DNA of 14,043 bases, taken from the NCBI GenBank assembly GCA_021782055.1, contig JAJXVP010000055.1:1-14043 (forward strand). The letters run 5' to 3'. Below the pieces are notes generated by a model. That model had not been told where the DNA came from, ran no database searches, and was given only the letters and a program-made list of their open reading frames with translations. Below, in pieces: positions 1-5,979 of the stretch; the stretch's first letter is position 1; every line of letters begins with the position of its first letter. The position numbers and the translations under genes are program-made. The DNA is from a bacterium (lineage in GTDB: Bacteria > Spirochaetota > Spirochaetia > JABEVK01).

Positions 1-1
1 A

Positions 2-217
2 ATTCTTGACGGCGTGATTACCGTGACGAAAGAAGAAGCCTATGAATGGGCTGTCCGCTTGGCTCGTGAAGAAGGCATCTTTGGCGGTGTTTCTACGGGA
101 GCCGCGCTGGCTGCGGTAGCGAAAAAGTTACCCGAGGTTAAGAGCGGTGAAAAGATCCTGACCTTTAACTACGATACCGGCGAACGGTACCTGTCAGTGG
201 ATGGTCTTTTCACCTAA
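2..217 (+). CDS. cysK: Cysteine synthase (O-acetylserine sulfhydrylase), C-terminal fragment cut by the window edge
   Basis: Only the last 71 residues are inside the window; the reading frame is open to base 2 and the gene begins upstream. The enzyme joins O-acetylserine and sulfide to make cysteine with pyridoxal phosphate, in the cytoplasm. The visible part has the family's late glycine/serine motif ([11 protein letters not shown]), whose serine normally contacts the pyridine nitrogen of PLP. It also has the characteristic C-terminal end D-T-G-E-R-Y-L-S followed by GLF. That ending favours CysK/CysM over cystathionine beta-synthase, which ends differently. The GTG at 14 is not the start, because homology continues upstream of it. 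It ends 38 bases before the convergent lipoprotein gene, and metA, another sulfur amino acid gene, lies about 1 kb on. CysK versus CysM cannot be settled from this fragment. Confidence 0.85.
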   Translation: MLDGVITVTKEEAYEWAVRLAREEGIFGGVSTGAALAAVAKKLPEVKSGEKILTFNYDTGERYLSVDGLFT

Positions 218-255
218 GCTCTCTTTTTGAACAGCCGCTTCGAAGAATTAACCTA

Positions 256-1086
256 TTAGAAGGCTGAAACAAACCCCGTAGTTCCGAAGTCCACCAGCTC
301 CATGCTGGTGGACCCGTTATCGCTGACGGATTTTACGACGTGCCAAAGGGGAACTCGGGTTGATATCCAGGCCATACCCGCTTCAGAGGTTTGGCCATTA
401 GAGACGTGTGAGCTGACTTTCCAGGTTCCCAAGAAAGTACCCGCTGGTACGGTGACTGTTCCGCCCTTTTCCACAGACGAAACCTCCGGTGAGCCGCCCG
501 TTAAGGCCGCTTTGCTCATGTTCCCCATCATTCCCAGCATTGAGCCCTCGAGTTTGGTAATTTTGCCGTGTTCGTCTTTTATCTTCATCCACAAGATTTT
601 TTCATTTTCGCCCTGTGCTGAGCCGAGAGCCTGGCTAAGATTTTTTACGGCCATTTGCATTGCGGAGGTGCGATCTTGCGTATAGCTGTCAAACTCATAA
701 ATCCAGGCGTCATCCGTTTTACCAACGACAGCCAGCTTAACCACGGAGGAGATTTGTCCGTTTTTGAGAATTTTGTAGACTGCCCAGTCGCCGACTTTTA
801 CCACCGAGAAATCTTGGGGACCAGTCACCTCGGCACTAGCCGGGTAGGTTTTTGCCGAGGGCGTGAGGTTTTGGACTTGGGCTAGTACGGCGGCGCCAGA
901 AGTGGTTGGGGAGCTAGAGGTCGGGGACTCTGAAGCCGCTGGGGACTCTGAAGTAGTCGCTTGGTTAGGAGGATTTTCTTGGCCCGTCGACGAATGAAGG
1001 ATCATATCGGCGACCTCCAAGCTAGAACAGGCCGAAAGGCTCGCAGCAAAACTAAGAACAATCAGAACCCGGTGGAGCTTAACCAT
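256..1086 (-). CDS. Putative lipoprotein with Ser/Pro/Thr-rich linker, function unknown
   Basis: A 276-residue protein that I do not recognise. Residues 1-20 form a lipoprotein signal: basic start (K3, R6), a hydrophobic stretch, then the lipobox L-S-A-C with C20 as the lipidation site, so export and anchoring to a membrane is likely. Residues about 35-65 are low-complexity Ser/Pro/Thr/Ala and probably a flexible tether. In the DNA this holds a 13-base unit repeated at 923-935 and 941-953. The remaining roughly 200 residues look like a folded, mostly beta domain (for example V-G-D-W-A-V-Y, then A-G-T-F-L-G-T-W-K-V), with no catalytic motif I can name. The start is supported by an AAGGAG site (1095-1100) eight bases upstream. 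It is divergent from metA across 173 bases and convergent with cysK. Confidence 0.8.
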   Translation of the reverse strand: MVKLHRVLIVLSFAASLSACSSLEVADMILHSSTGQENPPNQATTSESPAASESPTSSSPTTSGAAVLAQVQNLTPSAKTYPASAEVTGPQDFSVVKVGDWAVYKILKNGQISSVVKLAVVGKTDDAWIYEFDSYTQDRTSAMQMAVKNLSQALGSAQGENEKILWMKIKDEHGKITKLEGSMLGMMGNMSKAALTGGSPEVSSVEKGGTVTVPAGTFLGTWKVSSHVSNGQTSEAGMAWISTRVPLWHVVKSVSDNGSTSMELVDFGTTGFVSAF

Positions 1087-1119
1087 GATGAAATCTCCTT
1101 TTTTAGTGAATTTTCTTAA

Positions 1120-1147
1120 AGTCTAGCTCAGAATACGGATTTGTCAC
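1120..1147 (-). promoter_or_regulatory. Candidate sigma70-type promoter for the lipoprotein gene
   Basis: On the minus strand, a -35-like GTGACA (1142-1147, 5 of 6 to consensus) is followed by a 16-base spacer and a -10-like TAGACT (1120-1125, 4 of 6). This would start transcription near base 1113, giving a leader of about 27 bases that carries the AAGGAG site. Confidence 0.4.
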
Positions 1148-1214
1148 GGATGGCTTTCCGGTTTGCCGCAAATTATGTTAATTTAAACTGTTGGGAATCA
1201 AAAGAATCAGCCTG

Positions 1215-1237
1215 TTTCAACGAAATTTCTGTTGAAA
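1215..1237 (+). promoter_or_regulatory. Inverted repeat in the metA upstream region, possible operator or stem-loop
   Basis: Arms TTTCAAC (1215-1221) and GTTGAAA (1231-1237) are perfect inverted repeats around a 9-base AT-rich centre, which itself holds the palindrome AAATTT. It ends eight bases before the metA Shine-Dalgarno AAGGAG (1246-1251). It could be a repressor site or an RNA hairpin next to the ribosome binding site. It does not resemble a SAM riboswitch and is too short to be one. I could not place a convincing metA promoter. Confidence 0.35.
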
Positions 1238-1259
1238 ATTTAGCTAAGGAGTAAGGGAA

Positions 1260-2174
1260 ATGCCGGTCAAAATTCCTGCAAACCTCCCCGCAAGGGAATT
1301 GTTAGAAAAGGAAAATATTTTTGTCATGACCGATGATAGAGCGGTTCATCAGGACATACGACCTTTAAAAATCGCCATCCTTAACCTTATGCCAACGAAA
1401 ATCCAGACTGAAACCCAGTTGTTGAGACTTCTAGGAAACACACCGCTTCAAATTGAAATCACCTTTTTACACATGGGTTCGCACGAAACCAAGAACACTC
1501 CCAAAGAACACCTGTCTGCGTTTTATAAAACGTATAGCCAAATTCGCCAAGAAAAATTCGATGGTTTGATTACCACTGGTGCTCCGGTAGAATTGTACGA
1601 TTTTGAAAAGGTCGACTATTGGGCCGAACTCACCGACATCTTTGCCTGGAGTGAAACGCACGTCTATTCTTCCCTTCACATCTGCTGGAGTGCACAGGCA
1701 GCGCTTTATCATTTTTTTGGGGTTCCTAAGGTTTCGCTTGACCAGAAACTGGCCGGGGTTTTTCAACACGAGATTCTGGAACCTAATGAACCGATCGTTC
1801 GAGGCTTTGACACTTGGTTCCCTGCGCCGCACTCACGGTATACCGAAACGCGACGTGAGGATATTTTAGCTATTCCTGGTTTGCGTCTGATTGCGGAATC
1901 TCCGGAGGCGGGGGTGTTTTTGGTCACAACCGAAGACCGTAGACGGATTTTTGTGACTGGTCACCCGGAATATGACCGTGATACCCTCAAGCGGGAGTAT
2001 GAACGCGACAACGCCACAGGCAACCCCGGCTACTTGATGCAGAATTACTTTCCACAGAATGACCCGCACAATTTACCCGAGATCACCTGGCGATCCCATG
2101 CGCACCTGTTGTACGCGAACTGGTTGAACTACAGCGTTTATCAGCAAACTCCGTTTGATCTTAATGGGATCTAA
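1260..2174 (+). CDS. metA: Homoserine O-acyltransferase, MetA family; predicted to use acetyl-CoA
   Basis: MetA activates the hydroxyl of homoserine by acylation, the first committed step of methionine synthesis, in the cytoplasm. The 304 residues match E. coli MetA in length and align almost without gaps. The catalytic residues fall at the same numbers: C142 in the H-I-C-W-S segment, and H235 and E237 in G-H-P-E-Y. Other conserved blocks are L-N-L-M-P (41-45), D-G-L-I-T-T-G-A-P (101-109) and the terminal N-W-L-N-Y. Residue 111 is glutamate (G-A-P-V-E-L) where E. coli has glycine. In characterised family members Glu at this position goes with acetyl-CoA use and Gly with succinyl-CoA use, so O-acetylhomoserine is the likelier product despite the 'succinyltransferase' name often given. 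The start has AAGGAG at 1246-1251, eight bases upstream. The nearby cysteine synthase gene fits a sulfur amino acid theme, but the two genes are not an operon. Confidence 0.95.
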   Translation: MPVKIPANLPARELLEKENIFVMTDDRAVHQDIRPLKIAILNLMPTKIQTETQLLRLLGNTPLQIEITFLHMGSHETKNTPKEHLSAFYKTYSQIRQEKFDGLITTGAPVELYDFEKVDYWAELTDIFAWSETHVYSSLHICWSAQAALYHFFGVPKVSLDQKLAGVFQHEILEPNEPIVRGFDTWFPAPHSRYTETRREDILAIPGLRLIAESPEAGVFLVTTEDRRRIFVTGHPEYDRDTLKREYERDNATGNPGYLMQNYFPQNDPHNLPEITWRSHAHLLYANWLNYSVYQQTPFDLNGI

Positions 2175-2201
2175 AGTCCCTCGGGGTGTGAGGAGCTTGT
2201 C

Positions 2202-2621
2202 TTAGGGGGTTAACTGGAAAAGCTGATTAACCTGCTGTGACCAGGCTTCGCCCCCTTCCAAGGGCTCAAAGCATAGAGGGGGGGCCCCTGTGGACCATTC
2301 TAACGCGATAAAATCATTTTCACCGGCAAAGAGGCGTTTCCAGAAGGTTCCGTGATGGTACCGACAGGCTAACAACTCAGAACGGTTAAAGCCCAGTCGG
2401 CGGGGTTGATCGACTCTGTCAAGTTTAATCATGGCCGTTAGCACCCCTTGGCTGGGATCGTGCCGATAGTGCAAGGCGTTTTCGGTTAAAATGTACATCC
2501 CCCATTCGCCGGCAGGGACACCAGCTGACGAGGTCAAAGCTTGTCCTAAGATCAGAGCAAGGACGGGAGACCCCAGTTCCTGCCCTAACACTTGCCAAGC
2601 GGCTTGTTGGGGGGATGTCAT
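2202..2621 (-). CDS. Hypothetical protein downstream of pta
   Basis: A 139-residue protein that I do not recognise. It has no signal peptide and no clear membrane helix. The first 32 residues look helical (A-W-Q-V-L-G-Q-E-L, then a small-residue stretch). The rest alternates short hydrophobic strands with aromatic residues (W-G-M-Y-I-L-T-E, Y-R-H-D, Y-H-H-G-T-F-W-K-R-L-F) and could be a small beta-sandwich or PH-like fold, which is only a guess. The ATG lies 12 bases after the pta stop with just a weak purine stretch before it, so it is probably translated by coupling from the pta message. It ends 27 bases from the convergent metA stop. Reality as a gene rests on its length, on filling the space between two firm genes and on the operon-like spacing. 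Confidence 0.65.
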   Translation of the reverse strand: MTSPQQAAWQVLGQELGSPVLALILGQALTSSAGVPAGEWGMYILTENALHYRHDPSQGVLTAMIKLDRVDQPRRLGFNRSELLACRYHHGTFWKRLFAGENDFIALEWSTGAPPLCFEPLEGGEAWSQQVNQLFQLTP

Positions 2622-2633
2622 GCTCTGGCCCTG

Positions 2634-3629
2634 TTAACGAGCTTGGCAAAGAATCACAGCGCAGGTGTTCACAATATCGTCAACACTGCAACCACGAGAC
2701 AGATCACTGCAGGGTTTTGCCATTCCCTGAAGGAAGGGGCCATAAGCTTCGGCACCGGCAAGACGCTGGACTAGCTTATACCCAATGTTGCCAGCACCCA
2801 AATCAGGGAACACCAAAACATTGGCTTTTCCGGCAACAGCAGAACCCGGTGCCTTCTTTTGTGCGACCGAAGGAACGAGCGCCGCATCGGCTTGCAGTTC
2901 GCCGTCGATTTTAAGCTCAGGTGCTTTGGCATGGGCTAAACGTACTGCTTCAATCACCTTGTCAGCATCCGGATGACTTGCCGAGCCTTTGGTTGAAAAC
3001 GACAGCATGGCGACGACAGGTTCTGCACCAACATAGGTACGAAAGGACTGGGCGGCACTGAGGGCGATTTCAGCAAGTTGTTCGGCATTGGGATCGGGGA
3101 TGATAGCGCAGTCTGAGAAGACCATCATGCCCTCGTGTCCCCATTTTTTATCGGGAATTTCCATCACAAAACAGCTAGAAGCGGACTTAACGCCCGGGGC
3201 GGTTTTAATAATTTGAAAAGCGGCGGTCAACACGTTGGCGGTACTGTTGTCGGCACCAGCTACCAAGGCGTCGCTGTCGCCACGACGAACCATCATAGAG
3301 CCCCAAAAAAGCACGTCTTGGATCTTTTTTTTGGCCTCGTCGAGACTGATGCCCTTTGCCTTGCGTAGCTCGTAGTATTCGGCGGCGTAAGTGTCTAACA
3401 AGGGGCTGACAGCGGGGTCAACGACGTGTATGCCGTCAAGACTGACGTTAAGTTCTTTTGCTTTAGAGCGGATAGCCGCTTCAGGTCCCAAAAGGACAAC
3501 TTCACGAGCCAATCCCTCGTCCACGATCTTCCTGGCCGCGGGAATGGTTCGAGGTTCAGTCCCTTCGGGCAGAACTAGACGTTTTTGCAGGGACTTCGCT
3601 TGAGCCCGCATTCGTTCGGTAAAGGTCAT
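2634..3629 (-). CDS. pta: Phosphate acetyltransferase (phosphotransacetylase)
   Basis: Pta interconverts acetyl-CoA plus phosphate and acetyl phosphate plus CoA. With acetate kinase it yields ATP during fermentation or activates acetate. The kinase gene is not in this window. The 331 residues match the short, single-domain bacterial form with no N-terminal DRTGG/BioD-like extension. Diagnostic blocks are L-V-L-P-E-G-T-E-P-R near the start, A-G-A-D-N-S-T-A-N-V-L (124-134), F-S-D-C-A-I (171-176), D-G-E-L-Q-A-D-A-A (242-250), G-N-I-G-Y-K (280-285) and the active-site S-D-L-S-R-G-C-S (308-315), with S311 and R312 at the expected place. The frame is open further upstream to 3692, but the ATG at 3627-3629 has AGGAG six bases before it and begins where homology begins. 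The gene is divergent from tyrA, and a small unknown gene follows it. Confidence 0.95.
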   Translation of the reverse strand: MTFTERMRAQAKSLQKRLVLPEGTEPRTIPAARKIVDEGLAREVVLLGPEAAIRSKAKELNVSLDGIHVVDPAVSPLLDTYAAEYYELRKAKGISLDEAKKKIQDVLFWGSMMVRRGDSDALVAGADNSTANVLTAAFQIIKTAPGVKSASSCFVMEIPDKKWGHEGMMVFSDCAIIPDPNAEQLAEIALSAAQSFRTYVGAEPVVAMLSFSTKGSASHPDADKVIEAVRLAHAKAPELKIDGELQADAALVPSVAQKKAPGSAVAGKANVLVFPDLGAGNIGYKLVQRLAGAEAYGPFLQGMAKPCSDLSRGCSVDDIVNTCAVILCQAR

Positions 3630-3635
3630 TTCTAT

Positions 3636-3640
3636 CTCCT
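3636..3640 (-). promoter_or_regulatory. Shine-Dalgarno AGGAG that fixes the pta start
   Basis: AGGAG read on the minus strand, six bases before the ATG at 3627-3629. It makes the longer in-frame start at 3692 unlikely, because that start would put the predicted pta promoter inside the coding region. Confidence 0.8.
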
Positions 3641-3647
3641 CGGCGTC

Positions 3648-3677
3648 AGTGTAGCATGAGCCTGATGGGGCTTGAAA
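3648..3677 (-). promoter_or_regulatory. Candidate pta promoter with extended -10
   Basis: On the minus strand there is an extended -10, TGC-TACACT (3648-3656), with a weak -35-like TTTCAA (3672-3677) 18 bases upstream. The predicted start near 3641 gives a leader of about 12 bases that still contains the AGGAG site. The -35 position is the same six base pairs used as TTGAAA by the divergent tyrA promoter. Confidence 0.4.
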
Positions 3678-3700
3678 GGGGGCGAACGCCAAGATAGGAT
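3672..3700 (+). promoter_or_regulatory. Predicted leaderless promoter of the tyrA-like gene
   Basis: TTGAAA (3672-3677), a 17-base spacer, TAGGAT (3695-3700), six bases, then the ATG at 3707. The expected transcription start, seven bases after the -10 box, is the A of the ATG. There is no separate Shine-Dalgarno sequence. The architecture is the same as that of the bactofilin gene downstream. Confidence 0.6.
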
Positions 3701-3706
3701 GCCGTT

Positions 3707-4459
3707 ATGAACGTGGGTGTTTACGGCCTCGGCCGATTCGGCAGCTTTTGGGCTTCACTTTTAGCGAAAAGACATCAGGTTACTGTTTATAACCGAAGCA
3801 CAGGGCGCGAGGTTCCCCCGGGCGTTAAACGGGGCTCTCTTGAAGAGTTAATGGCCAACAATGACACGGTATTTTTATGTTGTGCCATAAGTGCCATGGA
3901 ACCTGTACTTAACGAGCTTCGTCCGTTGGCTCGACCGGGGCAGGTGATTGCTGATACGTGTTCTGTAAAGGTTGTTCCCGCTCGCCAAATGCTGTCCATT
4001 TTGCCCCCAGAGGTGTCTCTGTTAGCTACCCATCCGATGTTCGGACCCGATTCAGCTCGGCAGGGTCTTAACGGACTACCTCTTGTTTTGCACAACCTAC
4101 GAGGGGCTCAAGAATCGTATAGCTTCTGGAAACGTGACTTTTCTGAGCAAGGTTTGTCGGTAATCGACATGACCCCCGACGAGCATGACAAAGCGGCGGC
4201 CTATACCCAGGGCGTGACACACTTTATCGGCCGGGTCTTGTCCGACATGCATTTAACCGACCACCCTATCGCCACTCAGGGCTACAAAAAGCTCTTGGAC
4301 ATTGTGCAACAGACCTGCAATGACCCTTTTCAATTGTTTTTGGACCTTCAGACGTATAACCCTTATACCTCCGAGATGCGAGAGGACTTAAAACGCTCGC
4401 TCAACCGGATCCTTGATCGCCTCTCGGGCTCGCTTGACAGCGTCTCTGAGCGCCGCTAG
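3707..4459 (+). CDS. tyrA: Prephenate/arogenate dehydrogenase-like protein (TyrA family), short form
   Basis: TyrA enzymes oxidatively decarboxylate prephenate or arogenate on the way to tyrosine, using NAD(P). The N-terminus is a Rossmann fold with G-L-G-R-F-G (7-12). Residue 29, at the end of the second strand, is Asn followed by Arg (Y-N-R) rather than the Asp typical of NAD enzymes, which hints at NADP; this is inference. The catalytic-region motif A-T-H-P-M-F-G-P-D-S-A has H109, corresponding to the conserved active-site histidine. The segment E-H-D-K-A-A-A-Y-T-Q-G-V-T-H-F-I-G-R (159-176) is also typical of the family. At 250 residues it lacks the C-terminal ACT regulatory domain and any chorismate mutase fusion. 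No other aromatic pathway gene is visible here, so the exact substrate is open. Its stop codon TAG (4457-4459) is the first half of the next gene's -10 box. Confidence 0.85.
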   Translation: MNVGVYGLGRFGSFWASLLAKRHQVTVYNRSTGREVPPGVKRGSLEELMANNDTVFLCCAISAMEPVLNELRPLARPGQVIADTCSVKVVPARQMLSILPPEVSLLATHPMFGPDSARQGLNGLPLVLHNLRGAQESYSFWKRDFSEQGLSVIDMTPDEHDKAAAYTQGVTHFIGRVLSDMHLTDHPIATQGYKKLLDIVQQTCNDPFQLFLDLQTYNPYTSEMREDLKRSLNRILDRLSGSLDSVSERR

Positions 4460-4462
4460 GAT
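4434..4462 (+). promoter_or_regulatory. Near-consensus leaderless promoter of the bactofilin gene, inside the end of tyrA
   Basis: A perfect -35 TTGACA (4434-4439), a 17-base spacer, a -10 TAGGAT (4457-4462), then six bases and the ATG at 4469. Transcription should start at the A of the start codon. The first three bases of the -10 box are the tyrA stop codon TAG. No Shine-Dalgarno precedes the ATG. This would give the bactofilin and TPR genes their own expression on top of any readthrough from tyrA. Confidence 0.7.
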
Positions 4463-4468
4463 AAATCC

Positions 4469-4831
4469 ATGTCCGAAACGCAATACCTGGACGTTGATGA
4501 GCGCGAGCTCGATACGGTTCTTGCCGAGAACTTCTCGTTTGAAGGCGAATTACGCTTTACCGAATCTTTAATGATCAAAGGTGCCCTGAGGGGTGATGTT
4601 CGGGCCACCGGCGACCTTTATATCGGTGATAAAGCGGTGGTCGAAGCCCGAGTTGAAGCCCGTGTTGTTTATGTTAGGGGCCGGGTAGTGGGCAACATCG
4701 TTGCCAGTCGCCGCATTGAACTTTCTTCTAGCGCCGTTGTCGAAGGGGATATGACTTGCCCTGAAATCCTCATGGAAGCCGGTGCGAAATTTAATGGAAT
4801 TTGTACTATGCCTTCCGGAGGCTCACAGTGA
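4469..4831 (+). CDS. Bactofilin (polymer-forming cytoskeletal protein)
   Basis: Bactofilins self-assemble without nucleotides into filaments at the inner face of the membrane, where they scaffold cell wall enzymes and influence cell shape. The 120 residues fit a minimal bactofilin: a short disordered N-terminus (about 1-22), then the right-handed beta-helix domain. That domain shows the regular spacing of hydrophobic and glycine residues, as in F-E-G-E-L-R-F, I-K-G-A-L-R-G-D-V-R-A-T-G-D-L-Y-I-G, V-Y-V-R-G-R-V-V-G-N-I and V-V-E-G-D-M. The C-terminal tail is short. It begins nine bases after tyrA with no Shine-Dalgarno. The next gene, a secreted TPR protein, starts at a GTG that overlaps its TGA stop, so the two are made together and may act together in envelope or shape maintenance. 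Confidence 0.92.
   Translation: MSETQYLDVDERELDTVLAENFSFEGELRFTESLMIKGALRGDVRATGDLYIGDKAVVEARVEARVVYVRGRVVGNIVASRRIELSSSAVVEGDMTCPEILMEAGAKFNGICTMPSGGSQ
4817..4821 (+). promoter_or_regulatory. Shine-Dalgarno GGAGG that fixes the TPR gene start at GTG 4828
   Basis: GGAGG lies inside the last codons of the bactofilin gene, six bases before GTG 4828. That GTG overlaps the bactofilin stop codon (GTGA). It identifies the GTG, not the TTG at 4801, as the start, and leaves a clean signal peptide. Confidence 0.75.
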
Positions 4832-5475
4832 AATACTCTCGTTGGTCTTTGCCTGCCGTGCTCGTGTTTTTTACCCTTGTTGCCGGTCTTACCCCACTGG
4901 CCGCTGATCCCCCCGACGCTTTAGCGGCGTATCGGAACGGCAACTATCAGGATTCTGTTTCGATCTGTCAAAATGAACTAAAAGCCAACCCCCAAAATAT
5001 GGACTCGTTTGTGGTGCTGACTTGGGCTTTGCTTAAGCTTGAAAAATATCAAGAAGCCTTGGACTACACCAATCAGGCACTCAAGGTAAATCCTTACGAT
5101 TTCCGCGTCATCGAAGCTCAAGCTGAAGCACAGTACTATTTGGGAAAGAACATTGATGCTTTGCATAATTTTGAGCAATACGTGGTTTTAGCCCCGTCCG
5201 GTGATCGGATTGAGAGGGCCTACTATTTTATGGGCGAAATTTATTTGCAGTTGGGCGAGTATAATCATGCGGATATTGCTTTAACCACGGCAGTTTATCA
5301 TGCTCCTCAAATTGCCGCTTGGTGGGCCCGGTTGGGGTATGCCCGCTACTTAGAAAAAGACTACCCCTCGGCTTTGAAGGCTTACAATGAGGCTCTTAAC
5401 CAGGATCCCAATAACTCTGACGCCCAGCGTGGTAAACAGCAAGTACAACAAGCTATGGCGTCTTCGGGTACCTAA
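4828..5475 (+). CDS. Exported tetratricopeptide-repeat protein
   Basis: The 215-residue product starts with a Sec signal peptide: M-K-Y-S-R-W-S, a hydrophobic core, then a probable cleavage after P-L-A-A. There is no lipobox, so it should be periplasmic. The rest is about five TPR helix pairs, recognisable by Y-R-N-G-N-Y-Q-D-S, L-E-K-Y-Q-E-A-L-D-Y, L-G-K-N-I-D-A-L, L-G-E-Y-N-H-A-D-I-A-L and L-E-K-D-Y-P-S-A-L-K-A-Y, each followed by an N-P or A-P turn. TPR proteins are protein-binding scaffolds; the partner is not shown. The GTG start overlaps the bactofilin stop and is preceded by GGAGG, so translation is coupled. This position suggests a periplasmic partner in the same shape or envelope process, which is inference. 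It ends seven bases before the convergent PilZ gene. Confidence 0.85.
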   Translation: MKYSRWSLPAVLVFFTLVAGLTPLAADPPDALAAYRNGNYQDSVSICQNELKANPQNMDSFVVLTWALLKLEKYQEALDYTNQALKVNPYDFRVIEAQAEAQYYLGKNIDALHNFEQYVVLAPSGDRIERAYYFMGEIYLQLGEYNHADIALTTAVYHAPQIAAWWARLGYARYLEKDYPSALKAYNEALNQDPNNSDAQRGKQQVQQAMASSGT

Positions 5476-5482
5476 CCGCTCT

Positions 5483-5845
5483 TTAGGGTTCTGAACACTC
5501 GGCAGTTCTTGCGCTGTCGGAAGTAAGATAGCTGACGATTTGCTCTTTTTGCTTTTCTGTCAGGTCAAGGAACTCTACCCCGGCTAGCCAAGAGGGGACT
5601 TCGGCGTGGTCTGGTTTTGTCCAAATAATGAGCGCTTCAACATTCAAAATGATGGGATCACGCGGGGTGCCCAAATTGAGCATCAAAAAGAGCCGTTGCC
5701 CAGGCGATAAGGGGCGCGGAACACGGCAAAGCAAGCCGTTGGCGCTGATATTGAGACCTTCGGCCGGAAGAAACTCTTCGCGGTTAAAATCAATTTTCAC
5801 AAACTGCCGGATCTGATAACGAGCTTGCTCGCGTTTTTCTTCCAT
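5483..5845 (-). CDS. PilZ domain protein, predicted c-di-GMP receptor
   Basis: PilZ domains bind the second messenger cyclic di-GMP and relay it to motility, adhesion or envelope functions. This 120-residue protein is essentially a single PilZ domain. It has the RxxxR motif at R5-R9 (K-R-E-Q-A-R) and the second motif N-I-S-A-N-G (32-37, N-x-S-x-x-G), both needed for ligand binding. The strands that follow (R-L-F-L-M-L-N-L, L-N-V-E-A-L-I-I-W, W-L-A-G-V-E-F) form the usual barrel. The C-terminus is a helix followed by an acidic tail. The ATG has an AGAGG-type Shine-Dalgarno (5850-5854, five bases upstream). A TATACT -10-like box lies at 5862-5867, giving a short leader, but its -35 is poor. No cyclase or phosphodiesterase is in the window. 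Confidence 0.88.
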   Translation of the reverse strand: MEEKREQARYQIRQFVKIDFNREEFLPAEGLNISANGLLCRVPRPLSPGQRLFLMLNLGTPRDPIILNVEALIIWTKPDHAEVPSWLAGVEFLDLTEKQKEQIVSYLTSDSARTAECSEP

Positions 5846-5979
5846 ATTCGCCTCTAGAAAAAGTATAGCTTGCCAGGCTTCTCTTCGCCAGAGCCCGTGT
5901 GCCTTGACAGAGCCACTACGCGCGACGAGCCCTTGCTATCGAACACTTCTAGGACGAAAATAAAGAGAGGGGGAAAGCC

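Noticed and set aside
302..685. Long open frame opposite the lipoprotein gene
   Set aside because: It lies wholly antisense to a gene with a signal peptide and ribosome binding site, and its protein has no recognisable features.
3630..3692. Upstream extension of pta to 3692
   Set aside because: The ATG at 3629 has AGGAG at good spacing, and the extra 21 residues cover the predicted pta promoter and do not resemble Pta.
4801..4827. TTG start of the TPR gene at 4801
   Set aside because: GGAGG lies before GTG 4828, and starting there gives a normal signal peptide; the longer version puts nine extra residues ahead of it.
5904..5962. Perfect TTGACA at 5904-5909 upstream of the DUF4404-like gene
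   Set aside because: No acceptable -10 box is found 15-19 bases downstream, so it is not called a promoter.
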